From an uncultured Treponema sp. (lineage in GTDB: Bacteria > Spirochaetota > Spirochaetia > Treponematales > Treponemataceae), in assembly GCA_937890485.1 (NCBI GenBank), contig CALBXN010000206.1, positions 1 to 5,185 of the forward strand: a stretch of DNA of 5,185 nt. Direction: 5' to 3'. Both the position numbers and the translations under genes were made by a program. Below are positions 1 to 5,155 of the stretch, one piece after another (position 1 is the stretch's first letter; each line of letters starts with the position of its first letter). Under the pieces are notes generated by a model. It had not been told where the DNA came from, searched no databases, and worked only from the letters and a program-made list of their open reading frames with translations.

Positions 1-1
1 A

Positions 2-67
2 AGATATGCTAGATTAAAAGAAAGGAAATGCCCAAATTCATTTGGTCGTCTCCACATGTTGCTTTAA
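2..67 (+). CDS. C-terminal end of an unidentified protein (partial, 5' truncated by window edge)
   Basis: Frame 2 is open from the window edge to a TAA at 65-67, giving about 21 residues that end NSFGRLHMLL. The other two forward frames stop by position 17. The stop sits directly at the base of a strong intrinsic terminator (67-108), as expected for the end of a real gene. The visible tail is basic (Arg/Lys-rich) with one Cys. It is too short to assign to a family, and chance openness over 21 codons cannot be excluded. Confidence 0.4.
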   Translation, partial: RYARLKERKCPNSFGRLHMLL

Positions 68-108
68 AAGCCGTCAAGTGGTGCAAGACTTTGGCGGCTT
101 TATTTTTT
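67..108 (+). terminator. Rho-independent terminator after the partial left-edge gene
   Basis: AAAGCCG (67-73) pairs perfectly with CGGCTTT (95-101). The stem extends inward through T74-G94, C75-G93, A76-T92 and A77-T91, leaving a loop of about 11-13 nt. A T-tract (103-108) follows immediately. The hairpin starts at the last base of the TAA at 65-67 and separates that gene from the one at 195. Confidence 0.85.
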
Positions 109-194
109 ACTCAGTTACTTATTAAGGTAAGAGAGAACTGCAAATATAGCACTTACAATTGTAGCAATTCCTACTACATAAGGAGAAAATCATT

Positions 195-680
195 ATGATT
201 GAATCAAAGAGTTTAACAGTTCCACCTTCCTTGGAAAATTCTACAATTGATTTATGGCAAAATTTTGGATGGACACTTAAATCTACACAGGAGGTTAATA
301 CAAAAGAATATGTAGTAGAAGAAAGATCTGATGGTTATTATAATGTTCCAGTTGGAGAAAATTATGTAAAACTAGCTTTTCAAAGAGATACAAGTATACC
401 AAACTATGCAAGAATAAAGGAACTTGAAGGAAATTATGCCGAAATTTTAAATAGTGAACCAACAGAAATTCCTGCAATTTTTTCACTAAAAACCCATTTG
501 ATAATTGGCGGAATTTTGTGTCTTTTTTATGTTGTTCCAGGTGTTATATATTTCATAATATATTTCAAGAAAAAGAAAGAAAATGCGAATTGGTACGAAA
601 AGAAATATGCAGAATGGTCAGGAAAAATGAACACAGAAGGGAAACAAATCTTAGACGAGGCAACTTCTCTTCTTGCGTAA
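195..680 (+). CDS. Single-pass membrane protein of unknown function
   Basis: The product is 161 residues. The start ATG is preceded by AGGAG at 181-185 with 9 nt spacing. Residues 1-98 are polar and include a stretch around 50-80 (VPVGENYVKLAFQRD, then IPNYARIKELEGNY) that looks like a compact folded domain. Residues about 101-124 form one strongly hydrophobic segment (LIIGGILCLFYVVPGVIYFIIYF). It is followed by KKKK, which by the positive-inside rule predicts a cytoplasmic C-terminus. The last ~35 residues are charged and helical. There is no N-terminal signal peptide. I do not recognise the family. It is monocistronic, lying between the terminators at 67-108 and 713-760, and shows no sign of truncation. 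Confidence 0.85.
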   Translation: MIESKSLTVPPSLENSTIDLWQNFGWTLKSTQEVNTKEYVVEERSDGYYNVPVGENYVKLAFQRDTSIPNYARIKELEGNYAEILNSEPTEIPAIFSLKTHLIIGGILCLFYVVPGVIYFIIYFKKKKENANWYEKKYAEWSGKMNTEGKQILDEATSLLA

Positions 681-712
681 GATTTTTGAGTTTTAAAATT
701 TTAATAACACAG

Positions 713-760
713 AAAATCCCACTTTCTTCTTGTTTGTGCGAGAAGGAGTGGGATTTTTTT
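713..760 (+). terminator. Rho-independent terminator, copy 1 of a repeated terminator
   Basis: AAAATCCCACT (713-723) pairs perfectly with AGTGGGATTTT (747-757), giving an 11-bp stem. A further T-run continues to 760. It ends the transcript of the 195-680 membrane protein. Positions 713-743 are identical, loop included, to 1473-1503 downstream of the toxin-antitoxin pair. Conservation of the loop is not needed for termination, so the two copies probably share recent ancestry. Confidence 0.9.
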
Positions 761-762
761 AC

Positions 763-791
763 TTGTTTTTTGTGAATTTGTAATGTATATT
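763..791 (+). promoter_or_regulatory. Candidate sigma-70 promoter for the toxin-antitoxin operon
   Basis: TTGTTT (763-768) and TATATT (786-791) are separated by 17 bp. The -10 matches the consensus at 5 of 6 positions and the -35 at only 3 of 6. The site lies between terminator copy 1 and the antitoxin ribosome binding site (AAGGAG, 798-803), so it is well placed. In an AT-rich genome such matches are common, so this is tentative. Confidence 0.4.
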
Positions 792-810
792 TTGGGTAAG
801 GAGATTTGTT

Positions 811-1020
811 ATGTCTATTACTGTTGTTGAAGAAAAAATCAAATTACTACCAGAAGCGTATTTAGATCTTTTAAACAATTATGTAGATGAGCTTCTCGAA
901 AAATCTCAAAAAATACAATCATTAAAAGGTTCTTTGTCTAAAAATGCTAACGTAGAAATAATAGAAAAGGAAAAAGATGCGTGGTCTGCTATAGCAAAGG
1001 AAAAATACATAAATGGCTAA
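811..1020 (+). CDS. Putative antitoxin of a type II PIN toxin-antitoxin pair
   Basis: The product is 69 residues. The ATG is preceded by AAGGAG (798-803) with 7 nt spacing. The N-terminal half (ITVVEEKIKLLPEAYLDLLNNYVDELLEKSQ) has the pattern of DUF2281-like short antitoxins: a short strand, then 'LLPE' and an amphipathic helix. The charged C-terminal half (about 40-69) would be the segment that wraps the toxin. The main evidence is position: it immediately precedes and overlaps by 8 nt a PIN-domain gene, the usual antitoxin-first order. Such antitoxins neutralise the partner nuclease and usually repress their own promoter. The family is inferred from size, pattern and context, with no diagnostic motif. 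Confidence 0.8.
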   Translation: MSITVVEEKIKLLPEAYLDLLNNYVDELLEKSQKIQSLKGSLSKNANVEIIEKEKDAWSAIAKEKYING

Positions 1021-1372
1021 ATTACTTGATGCAAATGCAATAATGCGTTTCCTTTTGAACGATATTCCCGAGCAAGCAGATAAAACTGCAAATGTAATAT
1101 ATGACGGTGCTTTTACAAAAGAAATTGTAATTGCAGAAGTTGTTTATGTTTTGAGTGGAGTTTATAATTATTCTCGTACAGAAATTTCTAATGAACTGTT
1201 AAAACTACTAGAGTTGATTTCTATAGAAAATGAAAATGTTTTAAAAGAAAGTTTAAATCTTTTCAAAGAATCATCTCTAGATTTTGTTGATTGTATTCTC
1301 ATATCGTATAATAAAATTGAAAACATAGAGATTTTTTCTTTTGATAAGAAATTAAATAAAAGATTTAGCTAA
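1013..1372 (+). CDS. PIN-domain ribonuclease toxin (VapC-like)
   Basis: The product is 119 residues, about the normal length for VapC-type toxins. The PIN acidic set is visible in order: D6 in LLDANAIMRFLL, E42 in VIAEVVYVLSGVY, D93 in SLDFVDCIL and D111 in FSFDKKL. These residues bind Mg/Mn at the active site of PIN endoribonucleases, and family members cut tRNA or rRNA to arrest growth. The actual target cannot be read from sequence. The ATG at 1013 lies within the last codons of the antitoxin gene (8 nt overlap), which implies translational coupling. All catalytic residues are present, so the toxin looks intact. It is followed by terminator copy 2. Confidence 0.92.
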   Translation: MAKLLDANAIMRFLLNDIPEQADKTANVIYDGAFTKEIVIAEVVYVLSGVYNYSRTEISNELLKLLELISIENENVLKESLNLFKESSLDFVDCILISYNKIENIEIFSFDKKLNKRFS

Positions 1373-1441
1373 ATGTAAATTATTCCAACTCCTGCTGAGT
1401 TTGAGAAGTATTATAATCTTTAATAGTTATCACACGGATTC

Positions 1442-1460
1442 GAAATTACTACGCAATTTC
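1442..1460. repeat. Small inverted repeat in the toxin-to-terminator spacer
   Basis: GAAATT (1442-1447) and AATTTC (1455-1460) form a perfect 6-bp stem with a 7-nt loop (ACTACGC). It lies in the 100-nt stretch between the toxin stop and terminator copy 2. No T-tract follows, so it is not a terminator by itself. No function is claimed. Confidence 0.3.
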
Positions 1461-1472
1461 TGTTCTTGATAT

Positions 1473-1517
1473 AAAATCCCACTTTCTTCTTGTTTGTGCG
1501 AGAGGAGTGGGATTTTT
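1473..1517 (+). terminator. Rho-independent terminator, copy 2 of the repeated terminator
   Basis: AAAATCCCACT (1473-1483) pairs perfectly with AGTGGGATTTT (1506-1516), and the T-run spans 1513-1517. It ends the toxin-antitoxin transcript. Compared with the copy at 713-760 it lacks a single A in the right part of the loop. Otherwise about 45 aligned bases are identical. Confidence 0.9.
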
Positions 1518-1553
1518 AACAAAACCTTAACATTCATTTTGTAAACTACTACA

Positions 1554-1862
1554 ATGAAGAAATTTTCTTTTATAATTGCGTTTTTCTTTGTTGTGATAAG
1601 TTTTCCTCTTTTTTCCCAGGCTCAAAATACAAAACAGATTTTTTCTCTTGATACAGGATATTTGGCTAAAGGTTTAAAGAATAACGGTTGGGGAATTGGT
1701 TTTACATACGAGAGAGAAATTTTTAGAGGATTTGCTGTAAAAGGTGGACTTTCTCACATGACTATGTGGATGAAAAATACTTTTGAATATGGAATAAAAG
1801 TTAAATTTAGTTTAGGAAAGATAATTAAATTTTTTAAAGATTGGTCTATTATTAAACAATAA
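1554..1862 (+). CDS. Short exported beta-barrel-like protein, possibly truncated
   Basis: The product is 102 residues. A clear signal peptide spans residues 1-23 (MKK, hydrophobic core FIIAFFFVVISFPLF, probable cleavage after SQA). The mature part shows alternating strand patterns and turns of an outer-membrane barrel: KNNGWGIGFTYEREIF, then FRGFAVKGGLSHMTM, then a closing-type strand TFEYGIKVKFSLGK. From memory, the first two resemble the start of a short Treponema barrel family, but no search was run. About 80 mature residues with 3-4 strands is too short to close a barrel, so it may be an internally deleted relative or may assemble as an oligomer. No Shine-Dalgarno lies before the ATG. The promoter position could give a leaderless mRNA. 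Confidence 0.7.
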   Translation: MKKFSFIIAFFFVVISFPLFSQAQNTKQIFSLDTGYLAKGLKNNGWGIGFTYEREIFRGFAVKGGLSHMTMWMKNTFEYGIKVKFSLGKIIKFFKDWSIIKQ

Positions 1863-1932
1863 AGAAAAATTGTTAAAATACACAAAAGAATTTCAAAAAG
1901 TGTTATTATTATATTAGTTATTTGGAGGATTT

Positions 1933-2445
1933 ATGAAAAAGAAAGTCTTTTTATCAATTTTAATACTTGCATTTATTTCAACTTTATTTGCATCAGAAAA
2001 AATGAATCACAAGGATTTTTTTGTTTTGTTTAATCACAAAATTGGGGAAAGTTACAAACGAATTGAGCTTTTGAACAAAAAATCAAACCTTGCAAAACTC
2101 GGAAAAGAAGAAGTTATCGGAAAAATCAGTGGAAAAATAAATTATCAAGCAAAAATTAGTGGTTTAGGTGGATTGGTAACTATTCGCTACGAAAACTTTT
2201 GCGACGAAGAAGGCTGGGTTTTTAACGGAGAAATTATCACTCGCGGAAAAATTACTGGAAACGGCAATTTTGACGGAAAAGTTGATGTAAGTGGTTTGTA
2301 CAATGCTTCTGTTTATTTTGATAAAGTTTTACTTGGAAACAATCTTCCATGCGAAGGAAGTTACGGTGTTGCTTTTGCAGGGGAATCTCGCTTAGAAGTG
2401 CCCTATCAAGCGTATTTTGAAAAATATACAGATACTTCTTTTTAA
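1933..2445 (+). CDS. Secreted Gly-rich protein of unknown function
   Basis: The product is 170 residues. The ATG has GGAGG at 1924-1928, 4 nt away. The signal peptide is residues 1-20 (MKKK, VFLSILILAFISTLFA, cleavage before SEK), so the product is periplasmic or surface-exposed. Residues about 60-120 are Gly-rich with short recurring units (GKISGKI, AKISGLGG, RGKITGNGNFDGK), as in strand-turn repeats. The mature protein has only two Cys, C90 and C140, which could form a disulfide. The C-terminus is Phe. I do not recognise the family. It lies between two other exported proteins, 70 nt after the first and 56 nt before the second, with no clear terminator on either side. Confidence 0.8.
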   Translation: MKKKVFLSILILAFISTLFASEKMNHKDFFVLFNHKIGESYKRIELLNKKSNLAKLGKEEVIGKISGKINYQAKISGLGGLVTIRYENFCDEEGWVFNGEIITRGKITGNGNFDGKVDVSGLYNASVYFDKVLLGNNLPCEGSYGVAFAGESRLEVPYQAYFEKYTDTSF

Positions 2446-2461
2446 TCTTATTTTATTATGA

Positions 2462-2467
2462 TATAAT
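2462..2467 (+). promoter_or_regulatory. Candidate -10 element upstream of the outer-membrane protein gene
   Basis: A perfect TATAAT (2462-2467) lies 34 nt upstream of the ATG at 2502. The matching -35 position with a 17-bp spacer (2439-2444, TTTTTA) is weak and overlaps the stop codon of the preceding gene. This could be an internal promoter letting the barrel gene be expressed apart from the 1933 gene. Confidence 0.4.
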
Positions 2468-2501
2468 AACCTTTGTAACGAGTTTAAATACAGAGGTTTT
2501 T

Positions 2502-3476
2502 ATGAAAAAGATTTTAGTTTTATTTTGTGTTACTTTAATTTCAGTTTGTTTATTTGCTGTTGAAACTGATACAAGTTTTTCACTTGTAAGCGATTTTGCT
2601 TATTATCCAAAATCTTCACCTGTTGTAATTGGAAGTCCACAAGATGATATTTCTCGTTTTTCTCCAATAAATGGATTTTTTTCTGCTGTAGAAGCTAGAG
2701 TTACAGGAAAATTAGATTACAAAATTTCAATTCCATTTGGTGATAATCCCTTGGTGAGAGGAAACAATATCACACTTTCACCTGCTTTAGAAATTTCGCC
2801 AGTAACATTGATGCCTCAGTTTTTTGTAGCATTCACTCCAATTGCCTTTCTTAATTTTACTGCAAGTGCAAAAGTTGGAACTGGTTGGAATTTAATCGGA
2901 ATCAACGGAATGGGTGATTTAGTAACTCCTGAAGTTGGATACGAAATTCTTCCTCCATTTAAACATTATTTTTATGAATTTAGATTATCTAATTTGTTTC
3001 AGTTTGATGTAGGTGCAATCATTCCTGGAGATTGGACTCATGTTGTGATGCAGGCTTCTTATGATATTTTGTACACAGGTTTATCTGGCGTTGAAAATGG
3101 AACTCCTTGGATTTGGCAAGCAAGTGGTGAAAAAGCAAATGGCTGGAATTATTATTCACAAATAATTTTAGGCTATCAAATGCCTTTAGTTTTGCAAACT
3201 GTTGGACTTCAGTTTGAATTAAGTGGATATTATGATTCATCAAGTTTTGATGTTGAGTATGCCAATTGGAATCCAGAATTTATGCGTGTAAATATAAATC
3301 CAATTTGTATATTGAAATTTAATGATAAACATGCTCTTACAATTCAAACAAGATTTTCAAGTAGAAGGGGATTTTCTGCTGACAAGGGAGAATCTGCTAC
3401 AAGTTTCAATTTAGATTACAATGGTAGAGAATGGTGGTTTGAAAGAATTGCATTTAGTTATGCGTACTCATTTTAG
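2502..3476 (+). CDS. Outer-membrane beta-barrel protein candidate
   Basis: The product is 324 residues. GAGG (2493-2496) lies 5 nt before the ATG. The signal peptide is residues 1-19 (MKKILVLFCVTLISVCLFA). C16 is preceded by Ile-Ser-Val, a poor lipobox even by loose spirochaete standards, so signal peptidase I cleavage after LFA is preferred. The mature protein is rich in aromatic and Gly residues, with many alternating amphipathic strands (ARVTGKLDYKISIPF, FRLSNLFQFDVGAIIPG, QIILGYQMPLVLQTVGLQFELSGYY, HALTIQTRFSS). It ends in FERIAFSYAYSF, matching the aromatic C-terminal signal used by the BAM machinery. A barrel of about 14 strands would fit the length, but this is a rough estimate. Substrate and family are unknown. 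The tRNA-deacylase gene follows after 15 nt. Confidence 0.85.
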   Translation: MKKILVLFCVTLISVCLFAVETDTSFSLVSDFAYYPKSSPVVIGSPQDDISRFSPINGFFSAVEARVTGKLDYKISIPFGDNPLVRGNNITLSPALEISPVTLMPQFFVAFTPIAFLNFTASAKVGTGWNLIGINGMGDLVTPEVGYEILPPFKHYFYEFRLSNLFQFDVGAIIPGDWTHVVMQASYDILYTGLSGVENGTPWIWQASGEKANGWNYYSQIILGYQMPLVLQTVGLQFELSGYYDSSSFDVEYANWNPEFMRVNINPICILKFNDKHALTIQTRFSSRRGFSADKGESATSFNLDYNGREWWFERIAFSYAYSF

Positions 3477-3491
3477 AATAGGAAATAAAAT

Positions 3492-3962
3492 ATGGCAATC
3501 GATAAAGTAAAAAAATATTTTTCAAACTTCGGAATGGAAAATCGTATTTTAGAATTTGAAGTTTCTAGTGCAACTGTTGAACTTGCTGCTCTCGCACTAA
3601 ATTGTGAACCTCAGCGTATTGCAAAAACTCTTTCGTTTCATGTAAATGATGATGTTGTTTTAATTGTAACTGCTGGAGATGCAAAAATTGATAATTCTAA
3701 ATACAAAGGATTTTTCAAAGCAAAGGCAAAAATGCTTGGTTTTGATGAAGCAGAAAGTTTGATAGGTCATGCAGTTGGAGGAGTTTGTCCTTTTGCAGTA
3801 AATGATGGCGTTAAAATTTTTCTTGATGAATCTTTAAAACGCTTTGAAACCGTTTATCCTGCTTGTGGAAGTTCTAATTCTGCGATTGAATTAACTATCC
3901 CTGAACTTGAAAAATATTCAAACTATATTCAATGGATAGATGTTTGTAAAGTTGTAGAATAA
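3492..3962 (+). CDS. YbaK/EbsC-family aminoacyl-tRNA deacylase
   Basis: The product is 156 residues, full length for this family. The start ATG has AGGA at 3480-3483. The YbaK/aaRS-associated domain (Pfam YbaK, like the INS editing domain of prolyl-tRNA synthetase) covers nearly the whole protein. The conserved Lys is K45 in RIAKTLSF, the Gly/Pro loop is GGVCPF (96-101), and the late motif PACGSSNSAIEL spans 123-134. Family members hydrolyse mischarged tRNA in trans (for example Cys- or Ala-tRNAPro) in the cytoplasm. Which substrate this subgroup uses cannot be decided here. The 15-nt gap from the barrel gene suggests co-transcription, though the functions appear unrelated. Confidence 0.92.
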   Translation: MAIDKVKKYFSNFGMENRILEFEVSSATVELAALALNCEPQRIAKTLSFHVNDDVVLIVTAGDAKIDNSKYKGFFKAKAKMLGFDEAESLIGHAVGGVCPFAVNDGVKIFLDESLKRFETVYPACGSSNSAIELTIPELEKYSNYIQWIDVCKVVE

Positions 3963-3973
3963 AAATCAAATTT

Positions 3974-3990
3974 TTAAACTACAAGTTTAA
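3974..3990. repeat. Perfect AT-rich palindrome before the regulator operon
   Basis: TTAAACT (3974-3980) and AGTTTAA (3984-3990) are perfect inverted repeats around a 3-nt centre (ACA). The right arm runs into a direct repeat, ACAAGTTTAA (3981-3990) and ACAAGTTAAA (3993-4002 region). The candidate -35 hexamer lies within this repeat cluster. No T-tract follows, so it is a poor terminator. An operator bound by the XRE regulator encoded at 4374 is a reasonable guess. Confidence 0.4.
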
Positions 3991-4018
3991 TGACAAGTTA
4001 AATATTTTGTATTATATT
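3990..4018 (+). promoter_or_regulatory. Candidate sigma-70 promoter of the small-ORF/regulator/rtcB operon
   Basis: ATGACA (3990-3995, 5 of 6 to TTGACA) and TATATT (4013-4018, 5 of 6 to TATAAT) are separated by 17 bp. This is the best-scoring promoter pair I see in the window. Transcription would begin near 4025, upstream of all ORFs in the 4049-5152 block and just downstream of the deacylase gene. Confidence 0.55.
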
Positions 4019-4048
4019 GGAAATATCACTTAAAAGAGTGGTCCCAAT

Positions 4049-4159
4049 GTGTTTTGGTTTACTCCAGAACAAAAATTCTACGTGCCGTTGGCATTGATTT
4101 ATCTTATTTGTGGAGGACAAAAATGTTCTATGAGGATTTTGATTTTGAAACAAAACTAG
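4049..4159 (+). CDS. Doubtful small hydrophobic protein
   Basis: A GTG-started frame encodes 36 residues with a polar N-terminus (FWFTPEQKF), one hydrophobic stretch (YVPLALIYLICGG) and a basic tail. A weak AGAG (4035-4038) lies 10 nt upstream. It is the first frame after the candidate promoter and overlaps the next ORF by 37 nt in another frame. The GGAGG of that ORF lies inside it. It could be a small membrane or leader peptide, or chance. The composition looks more protein-like than that of the competing frames, which is the only positive evidence. Confidence 0.25.
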   Translation: MFWFTPEQKFYVPLALIYLICGGQKCSMRILILKQN

Positions 4160-4416
4160 CAAGTGAATTGAAAAATCAAAATAAATTTTTAATGAATGTA
4201 GTTACAGAACTAAGAGATGTAACTGAAATAAAACTGTCTTTGTATAAATATTTTGAACAAAATTTTGTTCTCAGTAATACAAAGATAAATAATGCAAAAC
4301 TTTGGCAGACAAGGAAACTTTTTGCAATGAAAGTTTCAAGAATTTTTGAATCGAAGAGGCGAGGGATAAACCTATGGAAAAGAAAAAACACATTAAAATA
4401 CCAGTTTTTGATGTAG
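4123..4416 (+). CDS. Small basic hypothetical protein overlapping the regulator gene
   Basis: The product is 97 residues. The ATG at 4123 is preferred over an upstream TTG (4054) because it has a strong GGAGG at 4112-4116. The N-terminus is acidic (MFYEDFDFETKLASELKNQNK). The middle is helical and amphipathic (FLMNVVTELRDVTEIKLSLYKYFEQNF). The C-terminal third is strongly basic (QTRKLFAMKVSRIF, SKRRGINLWKRK), as in small nucleic-acid-binding proteins, though no domain is recognised. The last 43 nt overlap the regulator gene, so the final ~14 residues may be only a by-product of that reading frame. It is probably translationally coupled to the regulator. Confidence 0.55.
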   Translation: MFYEDFDFETKLASELKNQNKFLMNVVTELRDVTEIKLSLYKYFEQNFVLSNTKINNAKLWQTRKLFAMKVSRIFESKRRGINLWKRKNTLKYQFLM

Positions 4417-4712
4417 TGCAAACTGGTAACAAAATTAAAAATTTAAGAAAGTTAAAGAATTTCTCAGTTCATGAAGTGCAGGATTTGTTTGGGTTTGAAT
4501 ATCCTCAAGCAATTTATGCATGGGAACGAGGATTAAGTGCTCCTAAAATTGATCATCTTATCGTATTAGCAAAGCTATTTGATGTTTCTTTAGATGATTT
4601 AGTTTGCTATTATGTCAGTGAAGTTGAATGTTCTTGTTCAGACCACGCGGCAAATTGTATGAACAAAGATTCTGAAACTTGCGAAAAATGCAAATTCAGA
4701 AAAACAGCGTAA
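4374..4712 (+). CDS. XRE-family (Cro/C1-type) transcriptional regulator with Cys-rich tail
   Basis: The product is 112 residues. GAGGG (4361-4365) lies 8 nt before the ATG. Residues 17-77 form a Cro/C1 helix-turn-helix: TGNKIKNLRKLKNFSVHEVQDLFG, then the recognition region FEYPQAIYAWERGLSAPKI, then DHLIVLAKLFDVSLDDLV. The tail contains C86-x-C88, H91, C95 and C103-x-x-C106, plus C78 just before it, a spacing able to bind a metal or sense redox state. Cytoplasmic DNA binding is expected. The rtcB start lies only 14 nt after its stop, so it is probably co-transcribed and may control its own operon, whose promoter at 3990-4018 carries a palindrome and direct repeats. Confidence 0.9.
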   Translation: MEKKKHIKIPVFDVVQTGNKIKNLRKLKNFSVHEVQDLFGFEYPQAIYAWERGLSAPKIDHLIVLAKLFDVSLDDLVCYYVSEVECSCSDHAANCMNKDSETCEKCKFRKTA

Positions 4713-4726
4713 AAATCGAGGTTATT

Positions 4727-5155
4727 ATGAAAATTGTTGAAGGAAAATACAATTCCGCCAAGGTTTTTACAGATGTGGTGGATGAAAAATCTTTAGAGCA
4801 AATTGAAACTTTGTGCAACCAAGAATTTGTAGCAGGACAAAAAATTCGGCTTATGCCGGATGTTCACGCAGGAGCTGGTTGCACAATCGGAACTACCATG
4901 ACCATCGGAGATAAAATTGTTCCAAACCTTGTGGGCGTGGATATTGGCTGCGGAATGGAAACTCTTGTTATCAGGGCAAAAAGTGAAGTTAGTAAGCACT
5001 TCAATCCTGAGGAACTAGATAAAATCATTCGGAAAAATATTCCATCAGGCAGGGATATCAGAAAGTTTCCTCACAGACTTGCAAAGGAAATTGAATTTGA
5101 GAAAGTGCGAGGAAAGTTTGATAGGCACCGAGCTTGGCTTAGCGTTGGAACATGA
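4727..5155 (+). pseudogene. rtcB: rtcB (RNA-splicing ligase RtcB), N-terminal fragment cut by an IS
   Basis: RtcB joins RNA 2',3'-cyclic phosphate or 3'-phosphate ends to 5'-OH ends using GTP and Mn. The ATG at 4727 has GAGG at 4718-4721. An upstream in-frame ATG at 4679 lies inside the regulator gene and would add 16 unrelated residues. The retained motifs are MPDVHAGAG (43-51) and VGVDIGCGM (69-77), with metal-site D72 and C75. The reading frame follows the family up to RAWLSVGT (residue 142), where a TGA (5153-5155) appears. Intact homologs continue with L-G-x-G-N-H-F and total about 380-480 residues. All catalytic His residues, including the guanylylated one, lie beyond the break, so this fragment cannot ligate. 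This gene looks more GC-rich than its neighbours. Confidence 0.9.

Noticed and set aside
154..163. Palindrome TACAATTGTA, also a possible -10 (TACAAT), upstream of the 195 gene
   Set aside because: No -35 hexamer at a suitable distance, and a 10-bp AT palindrome is expected by chance in this composition.
518..775. Forward frame overlapping the 195 gene and running through terminator copy 1
   Set aside because: It has no ribosome binding site, runs through a strong terminator, and its sequence is Cys/Phe-rich with no protein character.
1854..1875. Inverted repeat AACAAT/ATTGTT around the stop of the 1554 gene as a terminator
   Set aside because: The stem is only 6 A/T-rich pairs, and no T-tract follows.
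2502..2560. Lipoprotein signal (Cys16) on the barrel protein
   Set aside because: The residue before the Cys is Val and the LFA cleavage site three residues later is more typical. The C-terminal barrel signal also argues against a lipoprotein.
3019..3243. Minus-strand open frame inside the outer-membrane protein gene (likewise 295-486, 4176-4421 and 4793-4999)
   Set aside because: These frames lie opposite convincing genes and have unlikely composition and no ribosome binding site or motif. They are shadow frames.
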